A stretch of 64,000 bases of DNA from Cryobacterium sp. Y11. Its GTDB lineage: Bacteria; Actinomycetota; Actinomycetes; Actinomycetales; Microbacteriaceae. Both the position numbers and the translations under genes were made by a program. Every line of letters starts with the position of its first letter. The first letter of the stretch is position 1. Of the stretch, positions 17,540-26,376 are shown piece by piece. The DNA is taken from positions 62,001-126,000 of the forward strand of contig NZ_PJJO01000054.1 in the NCBI RefSeq assembly GCF_002929535.1. Direction: 5' to 3'. The notes beneath the pieces are model-generated. The model was not told the origin of the DNA. It saw nothing but the letters and a program-made list of their open reading frames with translations, and did not search any database.

Positions 17540-19006
17540 CTAGCGCACCCCGCCCATCAGGCGCAGCACCGGGCGGGCGATCAGGGCGAGCATCAGCCCC
17601 AGCACGATCGCGATGCCGCCGAGAACACCGAAATAGAGTCGCTCCGGCGCCGTCGCGTACCAGGTGGCGAGCACCCCTGACACGGCGGATCCGAGCGCGA
17701 CCGAGAGAAAGAACAGCGCAACCATCTGGGTCTTGAACACCGTGGGCGCGAGCTTGGTAGCAACCGAGAGTCCGACTGGCGAGAGCAGCAGTTCCGCAAC
17801 CGTAAAGACCAGCAGAATGCCGATCATGGCCAGCAGCGGTGTCGAATTCGCCGCGCCTCCGGCGAACGGCAAGAACAAGAGGAACGCGCCGCCCATCACC
17901 GCGGTTCCGACCGCGAACTTCATTGGCGTAGACGGCTGCCTCGAGCCCCACTTCGTCCACAGGGCGGCGAAGATGCCGGCTAAAACGATGATGAAGATGG
18001 GGTTGATGGACTGCACCCAAGACACCGGCATCTCCCAGCCGAACAGCTCACGGTTGAGTCGCTCGTCGGCGTAGATCGTGACGACCGTGAATTGCTGCTG
18101 ATATAGAGACCAGAACGCGGCGCTGGCGATAAAGAGCGGGATGAAGGCGTAGACCCGTTTGCGCTCTACCGTGGTGATCTGGCGACTCGAAAGAATCACC
18201 ACGAAATAGGCTACCGTCGCGATGATCGTCAGTGCGATCACGATGGTGACCAGATTACTCGCGGTAATCACCCCGGTGAGCACGAGCACGACAATGATGC
18301 CGACCGCGAGAATCGCAATGCCGATGTAGCGGGACCAACGCGAACGCGGCAGGGGATCGGGAACCTGCCGGGCGGCATCCGGCAGACGCTTGCGGCCGCG
18401 AGAATACTGAATGAGGCCGATCGCCATGCCAACGGCCGCGAGGCCGAATCCGAGGTGAAAACCCACGGTCGTCTGCAGCAGACCGGTGAGGATCGGTCCG
18501 GCGAACCCACCGAGGTTGATACCGAGGTAGAACAGCGAGAAACCCGCGTCTCGCCGGGGATCATCCGGCGCGTAGAGTGTGCCAACAACGGATGTCGCGT
18601 TCGCCTTGAGTCCACCGCTGCCGACAGCGACCAGGATGAGGCCGGCGGCCAGCCCACCGACTCCGGGCACGGCGGCCAGGGCGACGTGGCCGAGCATGAT
18701 GACGATGGCGCTGTAGAACAGCACCCGCTCCGAGCCGAGAAGACGATCGGCGATCCAGGCGCCGAGGATCGTCGAGAGGTAGACCGCCCCACCGTACGCG
18801 CCGACGATACCGGCTGCCGTGGTCTGCGGCATTCCCAGGCCGCCATCGGCCACTGAGAAGTATAAATACAACAACAGGATGCCCTGCATGCCGTAAAAGG
18901 AGAAACGTTCCCACATCTCGACGCCGAAGACATTGGCGAGCGAACGCGGTTGTCCAAAGAAGGATCGGTCATCGCTGGCGGTAGCGTGATCAACGACTTT
19001 ACTCAT
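17540..19006 (-). CDS. POT-family proton-coupled oligopeptide transporter
   Basis: A 488-residue MFS protein of the POT/PTR family, importing di- and tripeptides with protons. N-terminal ANVFGVEMWERFSFYGMQGILLLYLYF contains the ExxER-type motif of TM1. Further signatures are GAYGGAVYLSTILGAWIADRLLG, GSGGLKANATSVVGTLY and DAGFSLFYLGINLGGFAGPILTGLLQ. About 14 helices. The ATG at 19006 is divergent from the DapA-like gene 114 bp away. No evident link to purine breakdown. Confidence 0.92.
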   Translation of the reverse strand: MSKVVDHATASDDRSFFGQPRSLANVFGVEMWERFSFYGMQGILLLYLYFSVADGGLGMPQTTAAGIVGAYGGAVYLSTILGAWIADRLLGSERVLFYSAIVIMLGHVALAAVPGVGGLAAGLILVAVGSGGLKANATSVVGTLYAPDDPRRDAGFSLFYLGINLGGFAGPILTGLLQTTVGFHLGFGLAAVGMAIGLIQYSRGRKRLPDAARQVPDPLPRSRWSRYIGIAILAVGIIVVLVLTGVITASNLVTIVIALTIIATVAYFVVILSSRQITTVERKRVYAFIPLFIASAAFWSLYQQQFTVVTIYADERLNRELFGWEMPVSWVQSINPIFIIVLAGIFAALWTKWGSRQPSTPMKFAVGTAVMGGAFLLFLPFAGGAANSTPLLAMIGILLVFTVAELLLSPVGLSVATKLAPTVFKTQMVALFFLSVALGSAVSGVLATWYATAPERLYFGVLGGIAIVLGLMLALIARPVLRLMGGVR

Positions 19007-19120
19007 TACTCAATGGTACCAACCGCCCCGACCCCACCGGCCCGCGCGCCGAGGGTTCTCAAGCCGGGCGCGGGGCGGTCTAGGGTCGAAAGTCAGACCC
19101 TCCACCGAATAGAGGCAGCA

Positions 19121-20005
19121 ATGATCGATTCCAGCGCACTCTTCCGCGGCCTCATCGCGTACCCGATCACGCCACTGATCGGCCGCGACAAGCTCGTCGA
19201 CCACGACGTTCTCGCCAGGCTGGTGGCGAAAGCGGCGGCAGCGGGAATCGATGGGGTGACCGTGCTGGCCTCATCCGGTGCCGGTGTGTCATTCGACCGA
19301 GAGGAACGCCGAGCCATCGTGCACACCGCGGTAGCCGCAGCGGGTGACATGCCGGTCTACGTGGCGGTGAGCGCGCCGAGTACCCGCGACGTTTGCGCCT
19401 TCGCCCGGGACGCGGCCGGCCTCGGCGCCGGGGGTCTGGTCGTGACCCCGTTCTCCTACCTGCCCCTCGACGATGACGAGGTCGTGGCGCTCGTGCACGC
19501 CCTGAGCGATGAGACCCCGTTGCCGATCTGCTTCTACAACAAACCGGTACAGACCCAGTACGATCTGCCACCGGAGGTGCTCAACCGGCTCGTGTCCGAG
19601 ACAAACCTGATCGCGCTCAAGGAACCGGCAACGAGGCCCGGTCGCCCGGCTTCCCGGCTCACTGACCTGCGCGCTGCGGGCGGCCCCGCGCTGAGCCTCG
19701 GCGTGAGCGGCGACGTGCAGATACTCACACACCTGCCGCCAACGGATGCCTGGCACACCGGCATCGCCGCTCTCCGCCCCGAACACTACGTGGCGGTGTG
19801 GCGCGCTGCCCGCGCAGACAGAACAGATGCCCCCGCCCGCGCCGACCTACTCACGCTCGCGCAGGCTCTAGCCACAAGCGCCCGGGGCATGGGATCCCTG
19901 CACGCCCTCGCCGCTCTCTGCGGCATCGCGACCGAGCCGCCGCGCGCGCCCCAGCTCTCAGCCACGGACCGGGATATCGCCGCCCTGCACACGGCCCTCG
20001 CCTAG
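19121..20005 (+). CDS. DapA-family (dihydrodipicolinate synthase-like) aldolase
   Basis: A class I aldolase TIM barrel of 294 residues. Schiff-base lysine in LIALKEPA (Lys167) and the partner tyrosine in PICFYNKPV (Tyr139) are present. The true DapA TTGE-type loop is replaced by VLASSGAGVSFDREERR, so it is probably not the lysine-biosynthetic enzyme but a DapA/NanA-like lyase for a sugar acid or 2-oxo acid. The ATG at 19121 is chosen because the family N-terminus (FRGLIAYPITPL) follows it; the longer open frame overlaps the divergent transporter. Confidence 0.82.
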   Translation: MIDSSALFRGLIAYPITPLIGRDKLVDHDVLARLVAKAAAAGIDGVTVLASSGAGVSFDREERRAIVHTAVAAAGDMPVYVAVSAPSTRDVCAFARDAAGLGAGGLVVTPFSYLPLDDDEVVALVHALSDETPLPICFYNKPVQTQYDLPPEVLNRLVSETNLIALKEPATRPGRPASRLTDLRAAGGPALSLGVSGDVQILTHLPPTDAWHTGIAALRPEHYVAVWRAARADRTDAPARADLLTLAQALATSARGMGSLHALAALCGIATEPPRAPQLSATDRDIAALHTALA

Positions 20006-20094
20006 CCATGACACCATAGCTCCGAACGACTACACCCGGCGGCAAGCGCTCTGACAGCCCCGTTATCACCGCAGCACCCGTCTAGGCTTGACCG

Positions 20095-21021
20095 ATGAGC
20101 CCCGAAACACTGCGCGTTAGCCTGCCCGAGCCCGACCTGCGCGCCGCCATCGGCGATCTGCCCGACGGCGTCGAGGTCATCGAATGGGCAATGGACGGCC
20201 CGGCGCCCGTTCCCGAGATTGACCTCGTCGTGACGCCGTACATGGGCGCTGCCAACCGCGTCGCCCACCTCGCCGGCGTGCGCACCCGGCTGGTACAGAG
20301 CCAGTCGATCGGCTACGACGGCATCGACAAGCTGCTGCCGGCCGGCCACGTCTTCGCGAATGCGGCAAGCGTGCACGAGACCTCGACCGCCGAGCTCACC
20401 CTCGCGCTGATCCTCGCCTCTCAACGCGGCATCCCCGATTTTGTGCGCGCGGCCGAGCTGGGCCAGTGGGCACCAGCGCACCACCCCAGTCTCGCCGATC
20501 GCACGGTGCTGTTGCTCGGTTACGGCGGTGTCGGTCATGCCATCGAATCTCGCCTTCTCGCCTTCGAGACCACGGTCATCCGGGTCGCCAGCACGGCCCG
20601 CACCGATGAGCGTGGCGCGATCTACGGTTTCGAATCCTTGCCAGAGCTGCTGCCACAGGCCGACATCGTGGTGATCGGCGTGCCGCTCACTACGCACACG
20701 ACCGGCCTGGTCGACGACGCCTTCCTGTCGCAGCTGCGCGACGGCGCCCTGCTCGTGAACATCGCCCGCGGTCCCGTCGCCGACACGGATGCGCTGCTCG
20801 CGCACGCGACCAGCGGTCGCATTCGGCTGGCGCTCGACGTGACCGACCCGGAGCCGCTGCCGCACGGGCATCCGCTCTTTGCGCTGCCCAACGTGATCAT
20901 CTCGCCCCACGTTGGCGGCGCCTCGAGCGCAATGCGGCCCCGCATGGCCCGCCTCGTGCGCCACCAAATAGAACGGATGCTGCGCGGCGAGACCCCCCTC
21001 AACGTCGTATTGACGAGTTAG
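20095..21021 (+). CDS. D-isomer-specific 2-hydroxyacid dehydrogenase
   Basis: A 308-residue NAD(P)-dependent 2-hydroxyacid dehydrogenase. Rossmann motif VLLLGYGGVGHAIESRL, then TDERGAIYGFESLPELLPQADIVVIGVPLTTHTTGLVDDAFL, NIARGPVADTDAL, LALDVTDPEPLPHGHPLF and ISPHVGGASSAM, with the family catalytic Arg, Glu and His present. The substrate cannot be read from sequence; glyoxylate/hydroxypyruvate-type reductase is one option. The start at ATG 20095 is 89 bp after the DapA-like gene. Confidence 0.85.
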   Translation: MSPETLRVSLPEPDLRAAIGDLPDGVEVIEWAMDGPAPVPEIDLVVTPYMGAANRVAHLAGVRTRLVQSQSIGYDGIDKLLPAGHVFANAASVHETSTAELTLALILASQRGIPDFVRAAELGQWAPAHHPSLADRTVLLLGYGGVGHAIESRLLAFETTVIRVASTARTDERGAIYGFESLPELLPQADIVVIGVPLTTHTTGLVDDAFLSQLRDGALLVNIARGPVADTDALLAHATSGRIRLALDVTDPEPLPHGHPLFALPNVIISPHVGGASSAMRPRMARLVRHQIERMLRGETPLNVVLTS

Positions 21022-21048
21022 CCGCGCTGGGCGACGTACGCTGGATGC

Positions 21049-21378
21049 ATGGTCTCAGCACTCAGTCCAGCACGCCTGGATGTCATCGAAGAAGCCCTCA
21101 AAGACGTGATGGATATCGAGATCGGCATCAATGTCGTCGATCTCGGCCTGATCTACGGCCTGGCCTGGGACGACGACACCGACGCGCTCATCATTCAAAT
21201 GACCCTGACCTCGGCCGGCTGCCCCGAGCAGGAGGTGCTGATGGAACAGACCGAGCAGGCCCTCGTCGGCGTTGTCGATCGCTATCGGATCAACTGGGTC
21301 TGGATGCCGCCGTGGACTCCCGCCAAGATCACCGACGACGGCCGCAGCATGATCAGCGCACTCGGCCTGACGATGTAG
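21049..21378 (+). CDS. Metal-sulfur cluster assembly factor (DUF59/MIP18)
   Basis: A 109-residue MIP18/SufT-like protein. Motif order: ALKDVMDIEIGINVVDLGLIYGL, then LTSAGCPEQEVLMEQTEQAL with the conserved Cys, then VDRYRINWVWMPPWTPAKITDDGR, all typical of DUF59. Such proteins help load Fe-S clusters onto apoproteins. It is separated by 27 bp from the dehydrogenase gene, with no Suf genes nearby, so the client is unknown. Confidence 0.88.
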   Translation: MVSALSPARLDVIEEALKDVMDIEIGINVVDLGLIYGLAWDDDTDALIIQMTLTSAGCPEQEVLMEQTEQALVGVVDRYRINWVWMPPWTPAKITDDGRSMISALGLTM

Positions 21379-21542
21379 CGCACCCCCGCGGCTAAAGCGG
21401 CTAACGCGACCCGGCCATGTCCGGCTGTAGCGAACGAACGCCTGATTCCGGCGCGCGTTGCGTCGGTGCACCCGGCGCGGGACGTGCATCGTGCTGCCGT
21501 TTCGTGCACGCGCAACTTGCAAGCGAGCGTTCTCGTGTAACC

Positions 21543-21557
21543 TGTGGTCAGACCACA
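21543..21557. promoter_or_regulatory. FadR/GntR-type operator upstream of lldR
   Basis: Perfect 7-bp inverted repeat with one central base, TGTGGTCAGACCACA, 15 bp before the lldR start. FadR-subfamily regulators bind TGGTNNNACCA, which this contains exactly. Autoregulation of the lldR-lldD operon follows naturally. Confidence 0.8.
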
Positions 21558-21572
21558 CGACGAGAGGACCCC

Positions 21573-22274
21573 ATGACCGCTCCGCGCGCCTGGCAGGTCG
21601 TGCTCGACGCGGTCGAACGCGATCTGCTCGAGGGCCGGCTCAGCCCCGGCGACCATCTGCCGGCCGAGCGCACCCTTGCCGTCGATCTCGGCGTCGGCCG
21701 ATCCAGCGTGCGCGAGGCCCTGCGCGTACTCGAAGTGCTTGGGCTGATCCGCACCGCAGTCGGTTCCGGTCCATCGGCGGGCGCGATCATCGTCGCCCGC
21801 CCCGGCGGCGGCATGTCAGCGCTCATGCGGCTGCAGGTCGCGGCGCAGGGTTTTCCAGTGGCCGATGTGGTGAAAACCCGGCTCGTGCTGGAAGGGGCCA
21901 TCGTCACCGAGCTCGCGGCCGGAGACTCCCCCGACCTGACCGCCTCCGCGCAGATCCTCACCGCAATGGAACGGCAGACACTCACCCAGGCTGAATTTCT
22001 GGCCCTCGACGCGGCATTTCACCTCTCCTTGGCCGAAGCGAGCGGCAACCAGGTGGTCACCGCCACCATGGCCGGCCTCCGCAGCGCAATCGAGGGGTAC
22101 GCGCGGGCCGGCGCGGCGGGCCTGCCGAGCTGGCCGGCAACATCCGTTCGCCTGATGCACGAGCATCGCGGCGTTCTCGCCGCCATTCTGGCCGGTGAAG
22201 CGGATGCCGCGCGGCTCGCCATGCACGCCCACATCTCCGGTTATTACGCCGAAACCCACCTGCACGAACACTAG
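21573..22274 (+). CDS. lldR: FadR/GntR-family regulator, LldR-like
   Basis: A 233-residue FadR-type GntR regulator. Winged helix at about residues 5-75 (LEGRLSPGDHLPAERTLAVDLGVGRSSVREALRVLEVLGLIR) followed by an FCD helical effector domain (DVVKTRLVLEGAIVTELA, FLALDAAFHLSLAEASGNQVV, MHEHRGVLAAILAGEADAARLAMHAHI, with the His/Asp ligand pattern). The ATG at 21573 follows GAGAGGA. Twelve bp separate it from lldD, and a matching operator sits upstream. Likely lactate-responsive. Confidence 0.85.
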   Translation: MTAPRAWQVVLDAVERDLLEGRLSPGDHLPAERTLAVDLGVGRSSVREALRVLEVLGLIRTAVGSGPSAGAIIVARPGGGMSALMRLQVAAQGFPVADVVKTRLVLEGAIVTELAAGDSPDLTASAQILTAMERQTLTQAEFLALDAAFHLSLAEASGNQVVTATMAGLRSAIEGYARAGAAGLPSWPATSVRLMHEHRGVLAAILAGEADAARLAMHAHISGYYAETHLHEH

Positions 22275-22286
22275 ACAAGGACGATC

Positions 22287-23594
22287 ATGGTTCAACGACG
22301 CATCCCCAAGATCAAAGATCTCGCCCCGCTGATGAAGTTCAAGAGCCCGGAGCGGAGCGCGAAGAAGCGCCGCCTGGCTGCCGCGCTCACGATCGCTGAT
22401 TTGCGCGCGATCGCCAAGAAGCGCACCCCGAAGGCAGCTTTCGACTACACCGAGGGCGCCGCCGAGGCCGAAATCTCGCTCGGCCGGGCCCGCCAGGCCT
22501 TCGAAGACATCGAGTTTCACCCCTCGATCCTGCGCGACGTGTCGACCGTGTCGACCGGCTGGGATGTTCTCGGCGCCCCCGTTGCGCAGCCGTTCGGCAT
22601 CGCTCCGACCGGGTTCACCCGCATGATGCAGACCGAGGGAGAGATCGCCGGGGCGCATTCCGCGGCCCGCGCCGGCATTCCCTTTGCGCTCTCGACCATG
22701 GGCACGACTTCGATCGAAGACGTCAAGGCTGCCAACCCGAACGGCCGCAACTGGTTTCAGTTGTACATGTGGAAGGACCGCGACCGCTCGATGGCGCTTG
22801 TTGATCGGGCCGCCAAGGCCGGTTTCGACACCCTTCTGGTGACCGTCGATGTGCCCGTGGCCGGAGCACGGCTGCGGGACAAGCGCAATGGTTTCTCGAT
22901 TCCGCCGGCGCTCACCCTCGGCACCGTCGTCAACGCGCTGCCGCGACCGGAGTGGTGGATCAACTTTCTGACCACCGAACCGCTCGCCTTCGCGAGCCTC
23001 GACCGCTGGAGCGGCACCGTGGCCGACCTGCTCGACACCATGTTCGACCCCACCGTCGTTTTTGAAGACCTTGCCTGGATCAAGGCGCAGTGGCCGGGTA
23101 AGGTCGTCGTCAAGGGTGTGCAGAACCTTCACGACGCCAAGCGCCTGGTGGATCTCGGCATCGATGGCATCACCCTCTCCAACCACGGCGGCCGCCAGCT
23201 TGACCGGGCCCCGATTCCGTTCCGCCTGCTGCCGCAGGTCGTGCGCGAGGTCGGTGCGCACACCGAGGTGCACCTCGACACCGGCATCATGTCGGGAGCC
23301 GACATCGTGGCTTCCGTCGCACTTGGTGCCCGCTTCACCATGATCGGCCGCGCCTACCTCTACGGCCTGATGGCCGGCGGCGAGGCCGGCGTTGACCGCA
23401 CGATTCAGATTCTGTCGGAGCAGGTCAGCCGCACCATGCGGCTGCTCGGCGTGAACTCGCTAGAGGAACTCAGCCCCGGGCACGTCACGCAGCTGTCTCG
23501 GCTGATGCCGGTTGCAGCTCCCATGGTGGCCGCGGCCGAGGCGGTTCCGGCGCGCAAGTCGCCGGTGCGCTTGTTTCCGTCCACCAGCGGATGA
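22287..23594 (+). CDS. lldD: L-lactate dehydrogenase, FMN-dependent, with an altered C-terminus
   Basis: Oxidises L-lactate to pyruvate and passes electrons to the quinone pool. The 435-residue FMN-dependent alpha-hydroxyacid dehydrogenase shows [59 protein letters not shown] (catalytic His with Arg) and [18 protein letters not shown] precedes ATG 22287. The last ten codons (23562-23591) are the exact antisense of the Doc active-site codons of the facing gene fragment, so the original C-terminus has been lost and replaced by a short tail. The catalytic core is intact, so activity may remain. Confidence 0.92.
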   Translation: MVQRRIPKIKDLAPLMKFKSPERSAKKRRLAAALTIADLRAIAKKRTPKAAFDYTEGAAEAEISLGRARQAFEDIEFHPSILRDVSTVSTGWDVLGAPVAQPFGIAPTGFTRMMQTEGEIAGAHSAARAGIPFALSTMGTTSIEDVKAANPNGRNWFQLYMWKDRDRSMALVDRAAKAGFDTLLVTVDVPVAGARLRDKRNGFSIPPALTLGTVVNALPRPEWWINFLTTEPLAFASLDRWSGTVADLLDTMFDPTVVFEDLAWIKAQWPGKVVVKGVQNLHDAKRLVDLGIDGITLSNHGGRQLDRAPIPFRLLPQVVREVGAHTEVHLDTGIMSGADIVASVALGARFTMIGRAYLYGLMAGGEAGVDRTIQILSEQVSRTMRLLGVNSLEELSPGHVTQLSRLMPVAAPMVAAAEAVPARKSPVRLFPSTSG

Positions 23595-23776
23595 TTGCGC
23601 ACGAGCGATTCGAGCAGGGCTGCAGCCTTGCGGTCAAAGGTCGCGTAAGCATCCGTGCCGAACATGGACGCCGACGGCCGCGCCAGTGCCGAGGCGAGCA
23701 GGCCGGCGTCGCGCACGTAGAATCCGTAGCGTTCGGTCACTTGTAGCGCGTCGGCGGCCTCCAAGTATTGGGTCAT
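23561..23776 (-). pseudogene. Truncated Doc/Fic-family toxin
   Basis: About 72 residues similar to death-on-curing toxins: a start of the form MTQYLEAADALQVTERYGFYVRDAGLLASALARP and the Fic motif [11 protein letters not shown]. Doc proteins run to about 125 residues with further helices after this motif. Here similarity stops at the motif and the frame runs on into lldD antisense to 23405, with no further similarity. The start overlaps the antitoxin stop by 4 bp, the standard TA arrangement. The intact motif but missing C-terminal half suggests an inactive toxin remnant. Confidence 0.8.
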
Positions 23777-23979
23777 GCGTCTTCGAGCCGCTGCAACAAC
23801 TCCGCGTCATGGCTCAAGACAAATTGCAGACCAGACTCGATCTCATCCCTGCGGGAATACCGTTCCACAATGAGCGTTGCGCCCTGAAGCAGCAGCGCGT
23901 GCTTCGACGCGTGTTGCGCCGTCGCGAGTTGTTCCAACTGGCGATCGAGATCTTCCGGTATGCGCACATTAATAGCCAT
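23773..23979 (-). CDS. Ribbon-helix-helix (CopG-like) antitoxin
   Basis: A 68-residue protein with an RHH N-terminus (MAINVRIPEDLDRQLEQLATAQHASKHALLLQGATLIVERY) suited to DNA binding and an acidic C-terminal tail that in this class neutralises the toxin. It overlaps the toxin remnant (ATGA). The start at 23979 abuts a palindrome, TACCA-AAA-TGGTA, probably the autoregulatory operator. The antitoxin appears intact although the toxin is broken. Confidence 0.8.
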   Translation of the reverse strand: MAINVRIPEDLDRQLEQLATAQHASKHALLLQGATLIVERYSRRDEIESGLQFVLSHDAELLQRLEDA

Positions 23980-23991
23980 ACCAAAATGGTA
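23979..23991 (-). promoter_or_regulatory. Antitoxin operator palindrome
   Basis: TACCA (23979-23983), AAA, TGGTA (23987-23991): perfect 5-bp arms directly at the antitoxin start codon, where RHH antitoxins usually bind to repress their own operon. Confidence 0.55.
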
Positions 23992-24047
23992 CTTTGCCCG
24001 TAATTCGGCGGCAAGGGGGCGTCAGATTAAGCGGTCGACCCGAGCTC

Positions 24048-25010
24048 TCAGGCCAGGTACTCGCCGAAGGCACGCAGGGCGAGGGCGTCGTCTTCCCACG
24101 CGCCCCCCTCGTGCCCGTTATAGGGCCAGACCGTGATCTGCTTCGGCCCAGCGTAGTTGTTGTAGGCGGCGAACACGGTCGACGGCGGGCAGATCGGATC
24201 CATCAGCGCGGCCGTCATGGTCACCGGCGCGGTGGCTCGCTTGGCGAAATTGACGCCGTCAAAGTAGGAGAGCACGTCGTGCACCCGCGCTACTTTCAGC
24301 CGGTTCGTGGCGAGGTACTGGCCGAGCTCGCGGTACGGCATGGCGTCGGTAATAACGGATGCCCGCGGAAAGTCACACAGAAACGGCACTCGCGCGACAA
24401 CGCCGGCCAGGTCGGGCACCAGCCCCGCCACGGCGAGCGCGATGCCACCGCCCTGACTGGTGCCCATCACGCCCACCCGGGCATCGTCGACGAGCGCCAG
24501 GCTGCGGGCCGCCGCGACGGCACGCCCCGCGTCGGTGAAGAGGCGGCGGTAATAGTACGTCTCGCGCGAGTCGATGCCGCGGGTCATGAAACCCGGCACC
24601 TGCGGGCCGCTCCCGGCATCGTCGGCCGTGTCGCCGGTGCTGCCGCCGGAGCCCTGACCGCGCAGGTCCATCTCGAAGTGCGCGTACCCGGCGGATGCCC
24701 ACAAGAGGTTCTCGAAAGCCTGCCCGCGTCCTCGGCCGTAGCCGTGAAACTGCACGATGGTCGGCAGCGGCCCGGTCGCGCCGGTGGGAATGCGCAGCCA
24801 GGCTTTGGTTGGCTGCCCGCCGAACCCGGCGAAGGTCACGTCGAACACGTCGAGCGTGCGGAGGCCGGCGTCAACCGGAATCACGGTGACATTGAGCGGA
24901 TGCCGGTCGGCTTCGGCCAGCGTGTCGGCCCAGAACGCGTCGAAGTCGCCCGGGTCGGCCTGAGTGCTGCGGTAGGCGCGGAGTTCAGCTTCGGGCAGGT
25001 CGGTGTACAT
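24048..25010 (-). CDS. Acetylxylan esterase / cephalosporin-C deacetylase family (AXE1)
   Basis: A 320-residue alpha/beta hydrolase of the AXE1 carbohydrate-esterase family 7 type. Motifs: RGQGSGGSTGD, nucleophile Ser185 in GVMGTSQGGGIALA, Asp in ALMDPICPPSTVFAAYNN (about 271) and the C-terminal His in WPYNGHEGG (about 301). No signal peptide, so it works inside the cell, where family members deacetylate short xylo-oligosaccharides or acetylated small molecules. It is isolated: its neighbours are the TA remnant and rocD. Confidence 0.88.
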   Translation of the reverse strand: MYTDLPEAELRAYRSTQADPGDFDAFWADTLAEADRHPLNVTVIPVDAGLRTLDVFDVTFAGFGGQPTKAWLRIPTGATGPLPTIVQFHGYGRGRGQAFENLLWASAGYAHFEMDLRGQGSGGSTGDTADDAGSGPQVPGFMTRGIDSRETYYYRRLFTDAGRAVAAARSLALVDDARVGVMGTSQGGGIALAVAGLVPDLAGVVARVPFLCDFPRASVITDAMPYRELGQYLATNRLKVARVHDVLSYFDGVNFAKRATAPVTMTAALMDPICPPSTVFAAYNNYAGPKQITVWPYNGHEGGAWEDDALALRAFGEYLA

Positions 25011-25087
25011 GTTGCCAGCCTAGGGCCGCGCGGCAGCGCGCCCGGGTGCGGTCGTGCACGGGGCGTGCGCCGTGAGCCGGGCGGGGC

Positions 25088-26350
25088 CTACTTCGCGGCG
25101 GCGAGGTCGTCGAGCACGAGCCTCAGCTGCTCGATGGCCCAGTCGACGTCGTCGGCGGAGACCACGATTGGCGGGGCGAGGCGAATGGTCGAGCCATGCG
25201 TGTCCTTGGCCAGCACGCCACGGGCCAGAAGGGCCTCGCAGACGACGCGGCCCAGCGCCAGCGACGGGTCGATATCGATGCCGGCCCAGAGACCGACGCC
25301 TCGAACCTCGACCACGCCGTGACCGATCAACGCCGAGAGCCCGGCGTGCAGGCGCGCCCCGAGCTCGGTGGCACGCTGCTGGTATTCGCCGGTGGCCAGC
25401 ATCTTCACGACGGCCAGTCCCACGGCAGCAGCGAGCGGATTGCCGCCGAAGGTTGAGCCGTGCTCGCCGGGATGCAGCACGCCGAGCACGTTGGCATTGC
25501 CCACAACCGCCGACACCGGCACGATGCCGCCGCCGAGGGCTTTGCCAAGCAGGTAGAGGTCGGGCACGACCCCCACCAGGTCACAGGCGAAGGTCGAGCC
25601 GGTACGGCCGAGCCCGGACTGAATCTCGTCGGCAATGAACAAAACGTTACGGCGCGTGGTGATCTCACGCACGGTCGGCAGGTATGCCGCCGGTGGCACG
25701 ACGATTCCGGCTTCGCCCTGGATCGGCTCGAGCAGCACGGCGACGGTGTTCTCGTCGATCGCAGCCTCAAGCGCCGCGGCGTCGCCGTAGGGTACGGTGC
25801 GAAATCCGGGCGTGAACGGGCCGAAGTCGGCGCGCGCCAACTCGTCGTCTGAGAAGCTGATGATGGTCGTGGTGCGGCCGTGAAAGTTACCGGCGGCGAC
25901 GATAATGTTGGCCTGATCCGGCGCGACGCCCTTGACCCGGTAGCCCCAGGCGCGGGCGACCTTGATGCCGGATTCCACCGCTTCGGCGCCGGTATTCATC
26001 GGCAATACCATGTCTTTGCCGGCCAGTTCGGCCAGCGCGGTCACGAACGGGCCGAGTTGGTCGTTGTAGAACGCCCGGCTGGTCAGGGTGATGCGGCCGA
26101 GCTGGGCGCGGGCGGCGTTAAGCAGAACGGGGTTGGAATGCCCAAAGTTCACGGCGGAATACGCGGCGAGGCAGTCCAGGTAGCGGTGACCGGCAACATC
26201 CGTTACCCAGGCGCCGTCACCGGAGGCGACGACGACCTCGAGCGGGTGGTAATTGTGCGCGGCATGCGCGCTCTCCTGCGCGATGAGAGCCGCGGCCTCA
26301 GGCGAAACGGATGCTGCTGGCACTGTCTCTGCGGTTAGGTTCGTCGTCAT
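25088..26350 (-). CDS. rocD: Ornithine aminotransferase
   Basis: PLP enzyme turning L-ornithine and 2-oxoglutarate into glutamate-5-semialdehyde and glutamate. The 420 residues include YLDCLAAYSAVNFGHSNP, MNTGAEAVESGIKVARAW, LEPIQGEAGI, FIADEIQSGLGRTG and the PLP lysine in LYLLGKALGGGIVPVSAV (about residue 268), the OAT type of class III aminotransferase. The ATG at 26350 follows AAGGAG; an open extension to 26404 overlaps the upstream gene. It lies next to a dimethylargininase-like hydrolase, which supplies the arginine-breakdown context. Confidence 0.93.
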   Translation of the reverse strand: MTTNLTAETVPAASVSPEAAALIAQESAHAAHNYHPLEVVVASGDGAWVTDVAGHRYLDCLAAYSAVNFGHSNPVLLNAARAQLGRITLTSRAFYNDQLGPFVTALAELAGKDMVLPMNTGAEAVESGIKVARAWGYRVKGVAPDQANIIVAAGNFHGRTTTIISFSDDELARADFGPFTPGFRTVPYGDAAALEAAIDENTVAVLLEPIQGEAGIVVPPAAYLPTVREITTRRNVLFIADEIQSGLGRTGSTFACDLVGVVPDLYLLGKALGGGIVPVSAVVGNANVLGVLHPGEHGSTFGGNPLAAAVGLAVVKMLATGEYQQRATELGARLHAGLSALIGHGVVEVRGVGLWAGIDIDPSLALGRVVCEALLARGVLAKDTHGSTIRLAPPIVVSADDVDWAIEQLRLVLDDLAAAK

Positions 26351-26376
26351 GTCGTTCTCCTTCAGGTTCGCGGTTG

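Noticed and set aside
21816..23273. Open frame of 485 codons antisense to lldR and lldD
   Set aside because: High-GC shadow frame; the plus-strand genes have full family motifs and ribosome sites, and this frame has none.
23994..25322. Open frame of 442 codons on the plus strand across the AXE1 esterase
   Set aside because: Arg/Gly/His-rich shadow of the esterase and rocD; no recognisable motif.
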